Origin: Thioclava indica
GTDB lineage: Bacteria; Pseudomonadota; Alphaproteobacteria; Rhodobacterales; Rhodobacteraceae
NCBI RefSeq assembly: GCF_000714545.1
Contig: NZ_AUNB01000029.1
Location: 124,001 to 188,000, forward strand
DNA: 64,000 nucleotides
Direction: 5' to 3'
Below the pieces are notes generated by a model. The model saw nothing but the letters and a program-made list of their open reading frames with translations. It ran no database searches and was not told the origin of the DNA. Every line of letters starts with the position of its first letter. The stretch's first letter is position 1. Shown piece after piece: positions 27,153 through 36,671 of this stretch. Both the position numbers and the translations under genes were made by a program.

Positions 27153-28160
27153 ATGATCAGATTTATTTTCGGCAAGATTCTCTGGCTGATCCCGACCTTG
27201 ATCGGCATCACCATTGTCGCGTTCGGCTTCGTGCGGGTGCTGCCCGGTGATCCGGTGCTTCTTATGGCGGGCGAGCGCGGGCTGAGCCCGGAACGCTACG
27301 CCGAACTGACCCATCAGCTTGGCTATGACCGCCCGATCTGGGTGCAATATGGCGAGTTCGTCTGGCGCGTTTTGCATGGCGATCTGGGCGATAGTCTGGT
27401 CACGCACCGCCCCGTGTTGCACGAATTCCTGACGCTGTTTCCGGCCACGCTAGAGCTGGGGATCACCGCGATGCTGATTGCAATCGTGATTGGCGTGCCG
27501 GTCGGCGTGATCGCGGCGATCAAGCGCGGCTCGTGGTTTGATCAGGTGTCGATGACGACGGCGCTGGTGGGCTATTCGATGCCGATCTTCTGGTGGGGCC
27601 TGCTGCTGATTATCCTGTTTTCCGGCGTGCTGCACTGGACCCCGGTTTCGGGGCGCATTTCGCTGATGTATTACTTCCCCAATGGCACAAATTTCATGAT
27701 CTGGGATGCGATTGCCTCGGGGCAGAAGGGCGCGCTGACCTCTGCGCTTAGCCATCTCGTGCTGCCTGCCGTCGTGCTGGCGACCATTCCGCTGGCGGTG
27801 ATTGCGCGCCAGACGCGCTCGGCGATGCTGGAAGTGCTGGGCGAGGATTACGTACGCACTGCGCGCGCCAAGGGCATGCCGCCACGCCGCGTGATCGGTA
27901 TTCACGCGCTGCGCAATGCGATGATCCCGGTGATCACGACGATTGGTCTGCAAGTGGGCATGTTGATGGCGGGCGCAATCCTGACCGAGACGATCTTTAG
28001 CTGGCCGGGGATTGGCAAGTGGATGGTCGATTCAATCTCGCGGCGCGACTACCCCTCGGTGCAGGGCGGGTTGCTGATGATCGCGGTGATCGTGATGGTC
28101 GTGAACCTGATCGTGGACCTGCTTTACGGTCTTATCAATCCTCGTATCCGGCATAGGTGA
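27153..28160 (+). CDS. dppB: Dipeptide ABC transporter permease
   Basis: This inner-membrane permease of the DppB/OppB family has 335 residues and six membrane helices, beginning 'MIRFIFGKILWLIPTLIGI'. The cytoplasmic EAA loop that docks the ATPases is seen in 'YVRTARAKGMPPRRVIGIHALRNAMIPV'. It ends 'LLYGLINPRIRHR', typical for DppB. It lies 20 bases past the intergenic hairpin and one base before dppC. Confidence 0.95.
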   Translation: MIRFIFGKILWLIPTLIGITIVAFGFVRVLPGDPVLLMAGERGLSPERYAELTHQLGYDRPIWVQYGEFVWRVLHGDLGDSLVTHRPVLHEFLTLFPATLELGITAMLIAIVIGVPVGVIAAIKRGSWFDQVSMTTALVGYSMPIFWWGLLLIILFSGVLHWTPVSGRISLMYYFPNGTNFMIWDAIASGQKGALTSALSHLVLPAVVLATIPLAVIARQTRSAMLEVLGEDYVRTARAKGMPPRRVIGIHALRNAMIPVITTIGLQVGMLMAGAILTETIFSWPGIGKWMVDSISRRDYPSVQGGLLMIAVIVMVVNLIVDLLYGLINPRIRHR

Positions 28161-28161
28161 C

Positions 28162-29055
28162 ATGATGGCTGACACAACACTCACGCCGGGAACCCGTCGC
28201 GCCCAATTGGCCGAATTCTGGTTTTACTTCAGCGAAAACCGCGGCGCTGTCATAGCACTGGTGGTCTTTGTGCTGGTCCTATTGGCCGCAATCGCCGCAC
28301 CGATCCTGGCCGCGCATGGCCCCGATGTGCAATTTCGCGACGCCCTTTTGGCCAAGCCGATGACCGACACGGCGCACGGCCATTTCTGGCTGGGCACTGA
28401 TGCAGTAGGGCGCGATATCCTGTCGCGGCTGCTGTTCGGTGCGCGCTACTCGCTATTCGTGGGCTTTTTCGTCGTCGTTCTGGCGCTGTCGGTCGGGGTG
28501 ATCCTTGGCTTGCTGGCGGGCTGGTTTGGTGGCTGGGTCGATACCGTGATCATGCGGGTGATGGATGTCATTCTGGCCTTCCCATCGCTGCTGCTGGCGC
28601 TGGTCTTTGTCGCGGTTCTTGGCCCCGGTTTGATCAATGCGATGATCGCGATTGCGGTCGTGTATCAGCCCCATTTTGCGCGCCTCACTCGCGCCGCGGT
28701 GATGGGCGAGAAGAACAAGGATTACGTCATGGCCGCGCAGGTCGCAGGGGCGGGCAATATGCGGCTGATGTTCATCACCGTGCTGCCCAACTGTCTGGCG
28801 CCGCTGATCGTTCAAGGCACGATGAGCTTTTCCAATGCGATCCTCGACGTCGCAGCCCTTGGGTTTCTCGGCATGGGCGCGCAGCCCCCGACACCGGAAT
28901 GGGGTACGATGCTATCAGAGGCGCGCGAGTTCATTTTGCGCGCGTGGTGGGTTGTGACGTTCCCCGGTCTTGCGATCCTGATCACGGTGCTGGCGATCAA
29001 CCTGATGGGTGATGGTTTGCGTGATGCGCTCGATCCCAAATTGAAGCGGAGCTAA
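28162..29055 (+). CDS. dppC: Dipeptide ABC transporter permease
   Basis: This is the second membrane subunit, 297 residues with six helices. It carries the DppC hallmarks 'HFWLGTDAVGRDILSRLLFGAR', the EAA-loop region 'DYVMAAQVAGAGNMRLMFITVLPN' and 'LDVAALGFLGMGAQPPTPEWG'. Two adjacent ATG codons can serve as start. It forms the translocation channel with DppB and lies 4 bases before the first ATPase gene. Confidence 0.95.
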   Translation: MMADTTLTPGTRRAQLAEFWFYFSENRGAVIALVVFVLVLLAAIAAPILAAHGPDVQFRDALLAKPMTDTAHGHFWLGTDAVGRDILSRLLFGARYSLFVGFFVVVLALSVGVILGLLAGWFGGWVDTVIMRVMDVILAFPSLLLALVFVAVLGPGLINAMIAIAVVYQPHFARLTRAAVMGEKNKDYVMAAQVAGAGNMRLMFITVLPNCLAPLIVQGTMSFSNAILDVAALGFLGMGAQPPTPEWGTMLSEAREFILRAWWVVTFPGLAILITVLAINLMGDGLRDALDPKLKRS

Positions 29056-29059
29056 GCCC

Positions 29060-29893
29060 ATGTCCTTGCTGAAAATCCGCAATCTCACCGTTGAGTTCGA
29101 CACCGCCGCAGGACCGTTCCGCGCCGTGGATTCCATTGATGTTGAGGTCAGCCAGCGCGAGGTTCTCGCCATTGTGGGCGAGTCCGGCTCGGGCAAATCG
29201 GTGTCGATGCTGGCGGTGATGGGGCTGTTGCCCGACCCCGCCACGATCACCGCCGATGTGATGGAATATGACGGACGTGACATGCTGAAAATGTCCGACC
29301 GTGAACGGCGCAAGATCATCGGGCGCGAAATCTCGATGATCTTTCAGGAACCAATTTCCTCGCTCAACCCGTCTTTCACCTGCGGCTATCAGGTTGAGGA
29401 AGTGCTGCATCGCCATCTTGGTCTGAAAGGCGCGGCGGCGCATCAGCGCGCGCTGGAGCTGTTTGAACAGGTCGGCATTCCCGAACCCGAGCGGCGTCTG
29501 AAATCCTATCCCCATCAGCTATCTGGCGGGCAATGTCAGCGCGTGATGATCGCGATGGCAATTGCGTGCAAACCCAAGCTGTTGATCGCAGATGAACCCA
29601 CCACCGCGCTTGACGTGACGATCCAGAAACAGATCCTTGATCTGCTGATGAGCTTGCAGGAAGAATACGGCATGGGCCTGATCATGATCACCCATGACAT
29701 GGGCGTTGTGGCCGAAACGGCAGACCGCGTAAGTGTGCAATATCAGGGCAAAAAGATGGAAGAGGCCGATGTGTTGAGCCTGTTTGAAAACCCCAAACAC
29801 CCCTACACGCGCGCGCTGCTGGCCGCCTTACCCGAAAACGCGACCGGAGACAGATTGCTGACCGTCAGCGATGGTTGGGAGGGCATGGTATGA
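29060..29893 (+). CDS. dppD: Dipeptide ABC transporter ATP-binding protein
   Basis: This is an ABC ATPase of 277 residues. Walker A is GESGSGKS, the signature is '[16 protein letters not shown]' and Walker B is '[12 protein letters not shown]', followed by the H-loop 'MITHDMGV'. It ends soon after the '[14 protein letters not shown]' motif, so it is about 50 residues shorter than E. coli DppD and keeps little of the C-terminal oligopeptide-transporter extension. The stop overlaps the start of dppF by ATGA. Confidence 0.93.
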   Translation: MSLLKIRNLTVEFDTAAGPFRAVDSIDVEVSQREVLAIVGESGSGKSVSMLAVMGLLPDPATITADVMEYDGRDMLKMSDRERRKIIGREISMIFQEPISSLNPSFTCGYQVEEVLHRHLGLKGAAAHQRALELFEQVGIPEPERRLKSYPHQLSGGQCQRVMIAMAIACKPKLLIADEPTTALDVTIQKQILDLLMSLQEEYGMGLIMITHDMGVVAETADRVSVQYQGKKMEEADVLSLFENPKHPYTRALLAALPENATGDRLLTVSDGWEGMV

Positions 29894-30732
29894 GCGTGAT
29901 CCTAGAGGTGCGCGACGTGACGCGCGACTACACGGCTTCGGGCGGGTTCATGCGGCCCAATCGCATCATTCGGGCGCTGCATGGCATCTCGTTCGCGCTG
30001 GAGCAGGGAACAACGTTGGCGATTGTCGGTGAGTCGGGCTGTGGCAAATCTACGCTCGCGCGGATCCTGACGTTGATTGATCCGGCCAATTCCGGCGAGT
30101 TGCTGATCGAGGGCGAGCGCATCGACATCACCAAGCAAAAGGTCACGCCCGCGCTGCGCGCCAAAGTGCAGATCGTGTTTCAAAACCCGTATTCCTCGCT
30201 CAACCCGCGGCAAAAGGTGGGCGAGGTGCTGACCGAGCCGTTGATCATCAACACCAACATGCCTGCCGCTGAGCGGCGCGAACGTGCTGAGTCGATGTTG
30301 GAAAAAGTCGGGCTCGAGAGGAGTCATTACAACCGCTATCCGCACATGTTTTCGGGTGGTCAGCGCCAGCGCATTGCGATTGCGCGCGCCTTGATGCTGA
30401 ACCCGAAAGTGCTGATTCTGGACGAACCCGTCTCGGCGCTGGATCTGTCGATTCAGGCGCAGGTTTTAAACCTTCTCAAGGACTTGCAGGACGAGTTTAA
30501 GCTAACCTACGCCTTTATCAGCCACGATCTGTCGGTGGTGCGCTATTTCGCTGATGAGGTGATGGTGATGAAGGATGGCGAGGTCGTGGAACACGCGCCG
30601 CGCGATGCAATTTTCGCCAATCCGCAGCACGAATACACCCGCACGCTGCTGGCCGCGACACCGATTGCCGATATCGAGAAAATCCGCGCCCGGCAGGAAC
30701 GCCGCAAGGCGCTGTTCGAGGCTGCGCTTTAG
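29890..30732 (+). CDS. dppF: Dipeptide ABC transporter ATP-binding protein
   Basis: This is the second ABC ATPase, 280 residues. Walker A is GESGCGKS, the signature 'FSGGQRQRIAIARALML', Walker B 'VLILDEPVSALD', the H-loop 'FISHDLSVV', and 'PQHEYTRTLLAATP' lies near the end. It pairs with DppD to power import. I place the start at MSVILEV because its ATG overlaps the dppD stop (ATGA). It converges on mazG with only 17 bases between the stops and no visible terminator. Confidence 0.94.
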   Translation: MSVILEVRDVTRDYTASGGFMRPNRIIRALHGISFALEQGTTLAIVGESGCGKSTLARILTLIDPANSGELLIEGERIDITKQKVTPALRAKVQIVFQNPYSSLNPRQKVGEVLTEPLIINTNMPAAERRERAESMLEKVGLERSHYNRYPHMFSGGQRQRIAIARALMLNPKVLILDEPVSALDLSIQAQVLNLLKDLQDEFKLTYAFISHDLSVVRYFADEVMVMKDGEVVEHAPRDAIFANPQHEYTRTLLAATPIADIEKIRARQERRKALFEAAL

Positions 30733-30749
30733 GGCTTGGGGCCGTCGCG

Positions 30750-31592
30750 CTATTTGATGCCCGCCGCTTTGGATTGGTCCCAAAGCGCGTCCATCTCGGC
30801 CAGATCGCTGTCTTTCGGGGCTTTGCCGCGGGCTTGAAGTTCATTCTCTATATAATTGAAACGACGGGTGAATTTGCTATTTGCGGCGCGCAAGGCGGCT
30901 TCGGGGTCGAGCCCCAGATGACGGCCCAGATTGACCATCACGAACAGCAAATCGCCATATTCCTCGGCCAGTTCATCCGGCCCCAGCTCGTCGCGCGCCT
31001 CTTCCAATTCGCGCGCTTCCTCGACAATCTTGTCAAGCACCTGATCGGTTGAGGGCCAGTCAAACCCGACCCGCGCGGCGCGGTTTTGCAGCTTTATGGC
31101 GCGGCTCAGCGCAGGCAATCCCAGCGCTACGCCATCCAGCACGCCCACACGCTCGGTCTTTCCCAAAGCCGCGCGCTCGGCGGCCTTGATCGCTTCCCAA
31201 TCTGCGGTTTGCTGTTCGGGCGTTTTATCGCGGCTCTCGTCGCCAAAGACATGGGGATGGCGCGCCACCATCTTGGCGTTGATCGCGCCCAGCACGTCAG
31301 AAATGTCGAACTTGCCGCCCTCATCGGCCATCTGCGCGTGATAGACGACCTGCAAGGCAAGATCGCCCAATTCGCCGGGCAATTCCGCCCAAGCCTGCCG
31401 CGCGATCGCATCGGCGACCTCGTGGGCCTCTTCGATCGTGTAGGGCGCGATGGTGGTGAAATCCTGCTCGATATCCCAAGGGCAACCGGATTCAGGGTCA
31501 CGTAGCGCGGCCATGATCGCCACCAGCCGCTCAAATTGGCGCAGATAGCCCCCCGTGGCGTCAAAGATCAGGGCAGGGTCATAGGCGGGCAT
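30750..31592 (-). CDS. mazG: Nucleoside triphosphate pyrophosphohydrolase MazG
   Basis: This enzyme hydrolyses NTPs and dNTPs to monophosphate and pyrophosphate. At 280 residues it contains two MazG repeats, as in E. coli. The N-terminal one has 'GCPWDIEQDFTTIAPYTIEEAHEVADAI', whose acidic residues bind Mg. The C-terminal one has 'EEARELEEARDELGPDELAEEYGDLLFVMVNLGRHL'. E. coli MazG lowers ppGpp on starvation. It stands alone, divergent from yajC-secDF. Confidence 0.96.
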   Translation of the reverse strand: MPAYDPALIFDATGGYLRQFERLVAIMAALRDPESGCPWDIEQDFTTIAPYTIEEAHEVADAIARQAWAELPGELGDLALQVVYHAQMADEGGKFDISDVLGAINAKMVARHPHVFGDESRDKTPEQQTADWEAIKAAERAALGKTERVGVLDGVALGLPALSRAIKLQNRAARVGFDWPSTDQVLDKIVEEARELEEARDELGPDELAEEYGDLLFVMVNLGRHLGLDPEAALRAANSKFTRRFNYIENELQARGKAPKDSDLAEMDALWDQSKAAGIK

Positions 31593-31716
31593 GGCAGGCG
31601 CTCCGGTTCAACTGATATCGGGGCGCATCATCCACGCGCGGCGCGCAAAGTCCACCGCCAGCGCGCGCCGTCACGTCATGGCTGCGTGAACAGGCCCGAA
31701 AGGCGCGTGCCATTGC

Positions 31717-31745
31717 TTGCCAACCCAGAGAGGCGCGGATAGGGT
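31717..31745 (+). promoter_or_regulatory. Putative promoter of the yajC-secDF operon
   Basis: TTGCCA (31717-31722), a 17-base spacer and a weak -10 TAGGGT (31740-31745) lie 55 bases before yajC. The -35 and spacing match the rpsB, icd and typA candidates; the -10 is poor. Confidence 0.3.
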
Positions 31746-31800
31746 GCGCGCCGACAGGCGGGGCATCAGCCCCCAAGGCCCAAAGACAAAGGACCACAAC

Positions 31801-32139
31801 ATGTTCGCAACACCCGCATTCGCTCAAGCTGCTGGCGCATCCGCTAGCCCCGTCGCAGCGCTTGGTCAGTTTCTGCCGCTGATCCTGATTTTCGTGATCG
31901 TCTATTTCCTGATGATCCGTCCGCAGCAGAAAAAAGTCAAAGATCACAAAGCGATGGTCGAGGCTCTGCGCCGCGGTGACAAGGTCATCACGCAAGGCGG
32001 CATCGTCGGCAAAGTGACCAAAGTGCTTGAAGATGGCGAGCTTAAGGTCGAGATCGCGCAGGGCGTTGAAGTCAACGTGATCAAAAGCACCGTCGTGCAG
32101 GTTCTGTCCAAGACCGAACCCGCCGCACCCGCCAAATAA
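31801..32139 (+). CDS. yajC: Preprotein translocase subunit YajC
   Basis: This is a small inner-membrane partner of SecDF and YidC, 112 residues. An Ala-rich N-terminus (MFATPAFAQAAGASASP) is followed by one membrane helix near residues 20-38 ('FLPLILIFVIVYFLMIRP') and the conserved cytoplasmic 'RPQQKKVKDHKAMVEALRRGD' and 'VITQGGIVGKV'. The chosen ATG removes a non-coding open stretch upstream. It lies 21 bases before secD. Confidence 0.96.
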   Translation: MFATPAFAQAAGASASPVAALGQFLPLILIFVIVYFLMIRPQQKKVKDHKAMVEALRRGDKVITQGGIVGKVTKVLEDGELKVEIAQGVEVNVIKSTVVQVLSKTEPAAPAK

Positions 32140-32160
32140 TTAGCCAAAGGCCTATCGCCC

Positions 32161-33825
32161 ATGTTGCAGATCTCGCTGTGGAAGCGCGTGCTGATCCTTG
32201 CCGTTATCTTGGCTGGGATCGTTTTTGCCGCGCCGAACGCTTTTTACAACCGGGTTGAGGGGCATAATGATGCGCTCACGGCCCAGACAAAAAACGGCAC
32301 TCTGACGCCCGAGGAGCAGCAGGCGAAATCGGCTTGGCCCGATTGGCTGCCCTCGGATCTGGTCAATCTGGGCCTTGATCTGCGCGGCGGGGCGCAGCTG
32401 TTGGCGCAGGTCAACGTGGCCGATGTCTATAAAAGCCGCGTGGATTCGCTGTGGCCCGAGTTCCGCAAGGCGCTGGCCGCAGATCGTGCCACGCTCGGCG
32501 CGATCCGGCGCGTGCAGGCCGATCCGGGCGTCTTGCGCATCCGCATTGGCAATGGCGATCAGATGCAAAAGGCGATGGAGGTCGCGCAGACCTTGAACAC
32601 GCCGGTGACCTCGCTGACAGGCGTGGGGCAGAAAACCTACGCGATCACCACCGAGGGCGACCAGCTTGTGATCCAGCTATCAGACGCCGAAAAAGCCTCG
32701 ACCGATGATCGCACGGTGCAGCAATCGCTGGAAATCGTGCGCCGCCGGATCGACGCGGCAGGCACGCGCGAGCCTAGCATCGTGCGCGAAGGCTCGGACC
32801 GGATCTTGATTCAGGTGCCCGGTCTGAAATCGGCGCAAGAGCTGAAGGAACTGATTGGCACGACCGCCAAGCTGACCTTCAACTCGGTGATCTCGACCAC
32901 GTCGAACTCCAATGAGGCGGTGGGCGCGGGCGAGGAAATCTTGCCCTCCTCCGATCAAAAGGGGCTGTATTACGTGCTGGATACATCGCCGGTCGTCACC
33001 GGCGAGGATCTGACCGATGCACGCCCTGATACCGATCAAAACGGCTACCCGGCGGTGGGCTTTCGCTTTAACGTAAGCGCGGCGCGCACCTTTGGCGATT
33101 ATACACAGGCCAATATCGGCAAGCCCTTCGCGATTGTGCTGGATAAAAAAGTGATCTCGGCCCCCGTGATCCAATCCCATATCGCTGGCGGCTCGGGCAT
33201 CATTACCGGGCGTTTCACCGTGAAAGAAGCAACCGATCTGGCGCTTCTGCTGCGCGCAGGCGCGCTGCCGGCTTCGATGACGTTCCTGGAAGAACGCACG
33301 ATCGGCCCGGAACTGGGCGCAGATTCGATCAAGGCAGGTAAGCTCGCCGCTGCCGTGGGCGCAGTGCTGGTCGTGGTCTTTATGATCGCGTCTTACGGCA
33401 TGTTCGGGGTGTTTGCCTCGTTTGCCTTAGGGATCAACATCGCACTGATCTTTGCGATCATGTCGGTGATCGGGGGCACGCTGACGCTGCCAGGTATCGC
33501 GGGGATCGTGCTGACAATGGGCACGGCGGTGGATGCCAATGTGCTGGTGTTCGAACGCATCCGAGAAGAGCTGAAGATCGCCAAGAAACCGGCCCGCGCG
33601 ATTGAGCTGGGCTATGAGCGCGCGATGTCAGCGATCATTGATGCCAACGTCACCACTTTCCTCACGGCGCTGATCTTGTTCGTGCTGGGGGCAGGGCCGG
33701 TGCGTGGCTTTGCGGTGACCTTCCTGATCGGTATCGTGACCTCGGTATTCACCGCCATCTGGGTGACGCGTCTTTTCATCGTCTTCTGGTTCGCGCGCAA
33801 GCGGCCCAAAGAGATCATTCTGTAA
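32161..33825 (+). CDS. secD: Protein translocase subunit SecD
   Basis: This membrane subunit uses the proton gradient to help pull exported proteins across the inner membrane. It has 554 residues: one N-terminal helix, a large periplasmic region starting 'LVNLGLDLRGGAQLLAQV' (the family D2 motif) and ending 'GKPFAIVLDKKVISAPVIQ', and five C-terminal helices with 'GTAVDANVLVFERIREEL' (the conserved Asp of motif D5/D6). The gene lies between yajC and secF, 13 bases before the latter. Confidence 0.97.
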   Translation: MLQISLWKRVLILAVILAGIVFAAPNAFYNRVEGHNDALTAQTKNGTLTPEEQQAKSAWPDWLPSDLVNLGLDLRGGAQLLAQVNVADVYKSRVDSLWPEFRKALAADRATLGAIRRVQADPGVLRIRIGNGDQMQKAMEVAQTLNTPVTSLTGVGQKTYAITTEGDQLVIQLSDAEKASTDDRTVQQSLEIVRRRIDAAGTREPSIVREGSDRILIQVPGLKSAQELKELIGTTAKLTFNSVISTTSNSNEAVGAGEEILPSSDQKGLYYVLDTSPVVTGEDLTDARPDTDQNGYPAVGFRFNVSAARTFGDYTQANIGKPFAIVLDKKVISAPVIQSHIAGGSGIITGRFTVKEATDLALLLRAGALPASMTFLEERTIGPELGADSIKAGKLAAAVGAVLVVVFMIASYGMFGVFASFALGINIALIFAIMSVIGGTLTLPGIAGIVLTMGTAVDANVLVFERIREELKIAKKPARAIELGYERAMSAIIDANVTTFLTALILFVLGAGPVRGFAVTFLIGIVTSVFTAIWVTRLFIVFWFARKRPKEIIL

Positions 33826-33838
33826 GGGAGCAGAAATC

Positions 33839-34819
33839 ATGGCATTCCGTCTGAAACTGGTCCCTGAAAAGACCACCTTCGATTTCTTCAAACACCAGAA
33901 GCTGACCTTCGGCTTTTCCGTGGTCATGGTGCTGGCCTCGCTGGTGCTGGTCCTTACGATGGGGCTTAACCTTGGGATCGATTTCCGGGGCGGCACCACG
34001 ATCCGCACCGAAAGCGACCTCCCGATCAATGTCGGCGAGTTCCGCCAAGCGGTCACGCCGCTCGATCTGGGCGATGTTACGATTACCGAGGTCTATGACC
34101 CCAATTTCCGCGCCGACCAGCATGTCGCGACGGTGCGCATTCAGGCCCAAGACGGGCAAGAGGCGATCTCGCCCGAGACCCAAACCAAGGTGCTCGCCGC
34201 GCTGCAAACGGTGAACAAGGACGTCAAGATCACCTCAACCGAGTCGATTGGCCCGAAAGTCTCGGGCGAGCTGGTCTGGACGGCGGTGTGGTCGGTTCTT
34301 GCGGCTGTGGCAGCGATTTTGGTCTATGTCTGGCTGCGATTTGAGTGGCAATTTTCGATCGGGGCTGTGGCGGCCCTGATTCACGATGTGACGGTCACGG
34401 TCGGGATTTTCTCGCTGTTCCAGCTCAAGTTCGATCTGTCGATCATCGCGGCCTTGCTTACGATCCTTGGCTATTCGATCAACGACACGGTGGTGGTGTT
34501 CGACCGGCTGCGCGAGAACCTTGTGAAGTATAAAAAGATGCCGCTGCGCGAGGTGATGAACGTCTCGGTCAACGAAACGCTGTCGCGCACCGTAATGACC
34601 TCGGGGACGACGCTGCTGGCGCTGATCTCGCTCTTGGTGCTGGGCGGCGATGTGATCCGCAACTTCGTGTTCGCCATGACCTGGGGCGTGATCGTGGGCA
34701 CCTATTCCTCGGTTTTCGTCGCCAAGAACATCGTTTTGTTCATCGGCCTGAACCGCAACAAGGAGAAGAAGGACCCTTCCGAGAAGTTCTTCGACAAAAC
34801 CGATGTCGCTACTGACTGA
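33839..34819 (+). CDS. secF: Protein translocase subunit SecF
   Basis: This is the partner of SecD, 326 residues. 'LGIDFRGGTTIRTES' follows the first helix, and five further helices follow with 'SINDTVVVFDRLREN' and 'NETLSRTVMTSGTTLL'. The 3' end overlaps the next gene by 17 bases in another frame, so sec and the following ccm genes probably share a message. Confidence 0.97.
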   Translation: MAFRLKLVPEKTTFDFFKHQKLTFGFSVVMVLASLVLVLTMGLNLGIDFRGGTTIRTESDLPINVGEFRQAVTPLDLGDVTITEVYDPNFRADQHVATVRIQAQDGQEAISPETQTKVLAALQTVNKDVKITSTESIGPKVSGELVWTAVWSVLAAVAAILVYVWLRFEWQFSIGAVAALIHDVTVTVGIFSLFQLKFDLSIIAALLTILGYSINDTVVVFDRLRENLVKYKKMPLREVMNVSVNETLSRTVMTSGTTLLALISLLVLGGDVIRNFVFAMTWGVIVGTYSSVFVAKNIVLFIGLNRNKEKKDPSEKFFDKTDVATD

Positions 34820-35171
34820 AGCCAATTTTGGGGCCTCGCTGCCCATCGACGGCTATGGCCCGGGATTTTTCCGGGTCGCAGGCGAGGTGCATTACGGCAA
34901 TCTGTGGCTGATGGCGGATCAAAAGGGCGACTGGGGCGGCTTGGACGATTTCGCTGCGCTTGAGGCGCTCTCGGGCCAGATTGATTTGCTGTTCGTCGGA
35001 ACGGGTCCGCAACTCGCCCATCTGCCCAAACCCCTCGTCGATGCGCTGGAGGCCAGGGGGATCATGTGCGAGCCGATGGCCACGCCAACGGCGGCGCGCA
35101 GCTATAACGTCCTGCTGTCCGAGGGGCGGCGCGTCGGCTGCGCCCTTCTGGCGATGCCGGAAAAGGTCTAG
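34803..35171 (+). CDS. Mth938-like domain protein (DUF498)
   Basis: This is a soluble protein of 122 residues of the Mth938/NDUFAF3-like family. Seen are '[23 protein letters not shown]', '[16 protein letters not shown]' and '[21 protein letters not shown]', the family core. The human relative NDUFAF3 is a complex I assembly factor, but the bacterial role is not established. In Rhodobacterales this gene often sits between secF and ccmA, as here; it overlaps secF by 17 bases and ends 4 bases before ccmA. Confidence 0.9.
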   Translation: MSLLTEANFGASLPIDGYGPGFFRVAGEVHYGNLWLMADQKGDWGGLDDFAALEALSGQIDLLFVGTGPQLAHLPKPLVDALEARGIMCEPMATPTAARSYNVLLSEGRRVGCALLAMPEKV

Positions 35172-35175
35172 CGCG

Positions 35176-35808
35176 ATGGCGATGCTCAGCGTGAGCAATC
35201 TGGCGGTCTCACGCGGCGGCTTGCCAGTGCTGGAAAACCTGTCCTTCGCGCTGGATGCCGGGCAAGCGCTGGTGCTGCGCGGTCCCAACGGGATTGGTAA
35301 GACGACGCTGCTGCGCACTTTGGCCGGGTTGCAACCCGCGCTGGCAGGAACAGTGTCGATGCCCGCCGAAAGCATGGCTTATGCGGCGCATTCGGACGGG
35401 CTGAAATCGACCCTGACCGTCAGCGAGAATCTAAAATTCTGGGCCTCGGTCTATGCCACTCAAGACATCGAACCTGCGCTGGAGCGAATGAACCTGCGCG
35501 GGTTGGCCAACCGCGCCGCAATGAGCCTGTCAGCCGGACAAAAGCGCCGCCTTGGATTGGCGCGCTTGCTGGTGACCGGGCGTCCGGTCTGGGTGCTGGA
35601 TGAGCCGACGGTGTCGCTCGATACCGCCTCGGTGGCACTGTTTGCGCAAGCGGTGCGTGGTCATCTCGCGACCGGTGGCGCAGCGCTTTTGGCGACCCAT
35701 ATCGATCTGGGGCTTGAGGAAGCCAAAGTGCTGGATCTCGCCCCGTTCAAAGCGCTGCCCCCCGAAGAGGGCGGCATGATGGGCGCGTTTGACGAGGCGT
35801 TTTTATGA
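35176..35808 (+). CDS. ccmA: Haem exporter ATP-binding protein CcmA
   Basis: This is the ABC ATPase of the CcmABCD complex that releases holo-CcmE during cytochrome c maturation. It has 211 residues. Walker A is GPNGIGKTT (from residue 36), the signature '[17 protein letters not shown]', Walker B '[12 protein letters not shown]' and the H-loop 'LLATHIDLG'. The start MAMLSV is chosen from family alignment memory; the open frame upstream is antisense-like. It is separated from ccmB by 145 bases that hold a palindromic repeat. Confidence 0.95.
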   Translation: MAMLSVSNLAVSRGGLPVLENLSFALDAGQALVLRGPNGIGKTTLLRTLAGLQPALAGTVSMPAESMAYAAHSDGLKSTLTVSENLKFWASVYATQDIEPALERMNLRGLANRAAMSLSAGQKRRLGLARLLVTGRPVWVLDEPTVSLDTASVALFAQAVRGHLATGGAALLATHIDLGLEEAKVLDLAPFKALPPEEGGMMGAFDEAFL

Positions 35809-35835
35809 TCGGGCGGCGCGCATGTGAAACTCTTC

Positions 35836-35910
35836 GGAGCCTCCGGCGGGAGTATTTATGGCCAGATGAAATGGGCAGAGCACCGCTTTTTCATCTAGCT
35901 CTAAATACTC
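35836..35910. repeat. Intergenic palindromic repeat, copy B
   Basis: Arms at 35850-35870 and 35890-35910 pair at 18 of 21 positions with a 19-base loop. The flank ggagcctccggcggg (35836-35850) is the inverse of the flank of copies A and C, so this copy is inverted. It sits between ccmA and ccmB, inside a likely operon. Confidence 0.75.
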
Positions 35911-35953
35911 GCCGCGCAGCGTCCCAACCCTGCCACATCGTCAGGGGGCTTAA

Positions 35954-36610
35954 ATGATTGCGCTGTTGATACGCGATCTGCGCCTTGCAGTGCGTGCGGG
36001 TGGCGGCTTTGGCTTGGGCCTCGCGTTTTTCCTGATCGTGGTGACGCTGGTGCCGTTCGGCGTTGGGCCGCAGGGGGATATTTTGGCGCGGATTGCGCCG
36101 GGGATCTTGTGGCTTGGGGCGTTGCTGGCCTGTCTGCTCTCGCTTGATCGGATCTTCGCGCTTGATTTTGAGGATGGCTCGCTGGATTTGCTTGCGACTG
36201 CGCCGATGCCGCTGGAAGGTGTCGTGGCGATGAAGGCCTTTGCGCATTGGCTGACCACGGGGTTGCCTTTGGTGATTGCCGCGCCGGTGTTTGGCATCTT
36301 GCTGCATCTGCCCGCAAGCGCGCAAAGCTGGCTGGTGATTTCGCTGCTGCTGGGCACGCCTGCGCTGTCGGTTCTGGGCACATTTGGCGCGGCGTTGACG
36401 GTGGGGCTCAAGCGCGGCGGGCTGTTGCTGTCGCTGCTGGTCTTGCCGTTTTACGTGCCCACGCTGATCTTTGGCGCCGAGCTGATCCGGCGGGGCGCGC
36501 AGGGGATGGCGACCGAAATTCCGCTGCTGATGCTGGCGGGGATTACCGCCGCGACCGTGGCGCTTATTCCCTTTGCGTCAGCCGCTGCGATCCGCGTCAA
36601 TCTGCGCTAG
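35954..36610 (+). CDS. ccmB: Haem exporter permease CcmB
   Basis: This is the membrane subunit of CcmABCD. It has 218 residues and six helices. The N-terminal 'MIALLIRDLRLAVRAGGGF' and internal 'LFALDFEDGSLDLLATAPMPLEGVVAMKAFAHWL'-type region (here beginning IFALDFEDG) and 'LPFYVPTLIFGAELI' are diagnostic. It acts with CcmA and the haem-handling CcmC. It is followed by ccmC after 61 bases. Confidence 0.95.
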   Translation: MIALLIRDLRLAVRAGGGFGLGLAFFLIVVTLVPFGVGPQGDILARIAPGILWLGALLACLLSLDRIFALDFEDGSLDLLATAPMPLEGVVAMKAFAHWLTTGLPLVIAAPVFGILLHLPASAQSWLVISLLLGTPALSVLGTFGAALTVGLKRGGLLLSLLVLPFYVPTLIFGAELIRRGAQGMATEIPLLMLAGITAATVALIPFASAAAIRVNLR

Positions 36611-36671
36611 GGTCTCACCCGCGAAACATGTTAGAGACAGACCATCAAGCCAAGCAGGACGAAGCGAGACA

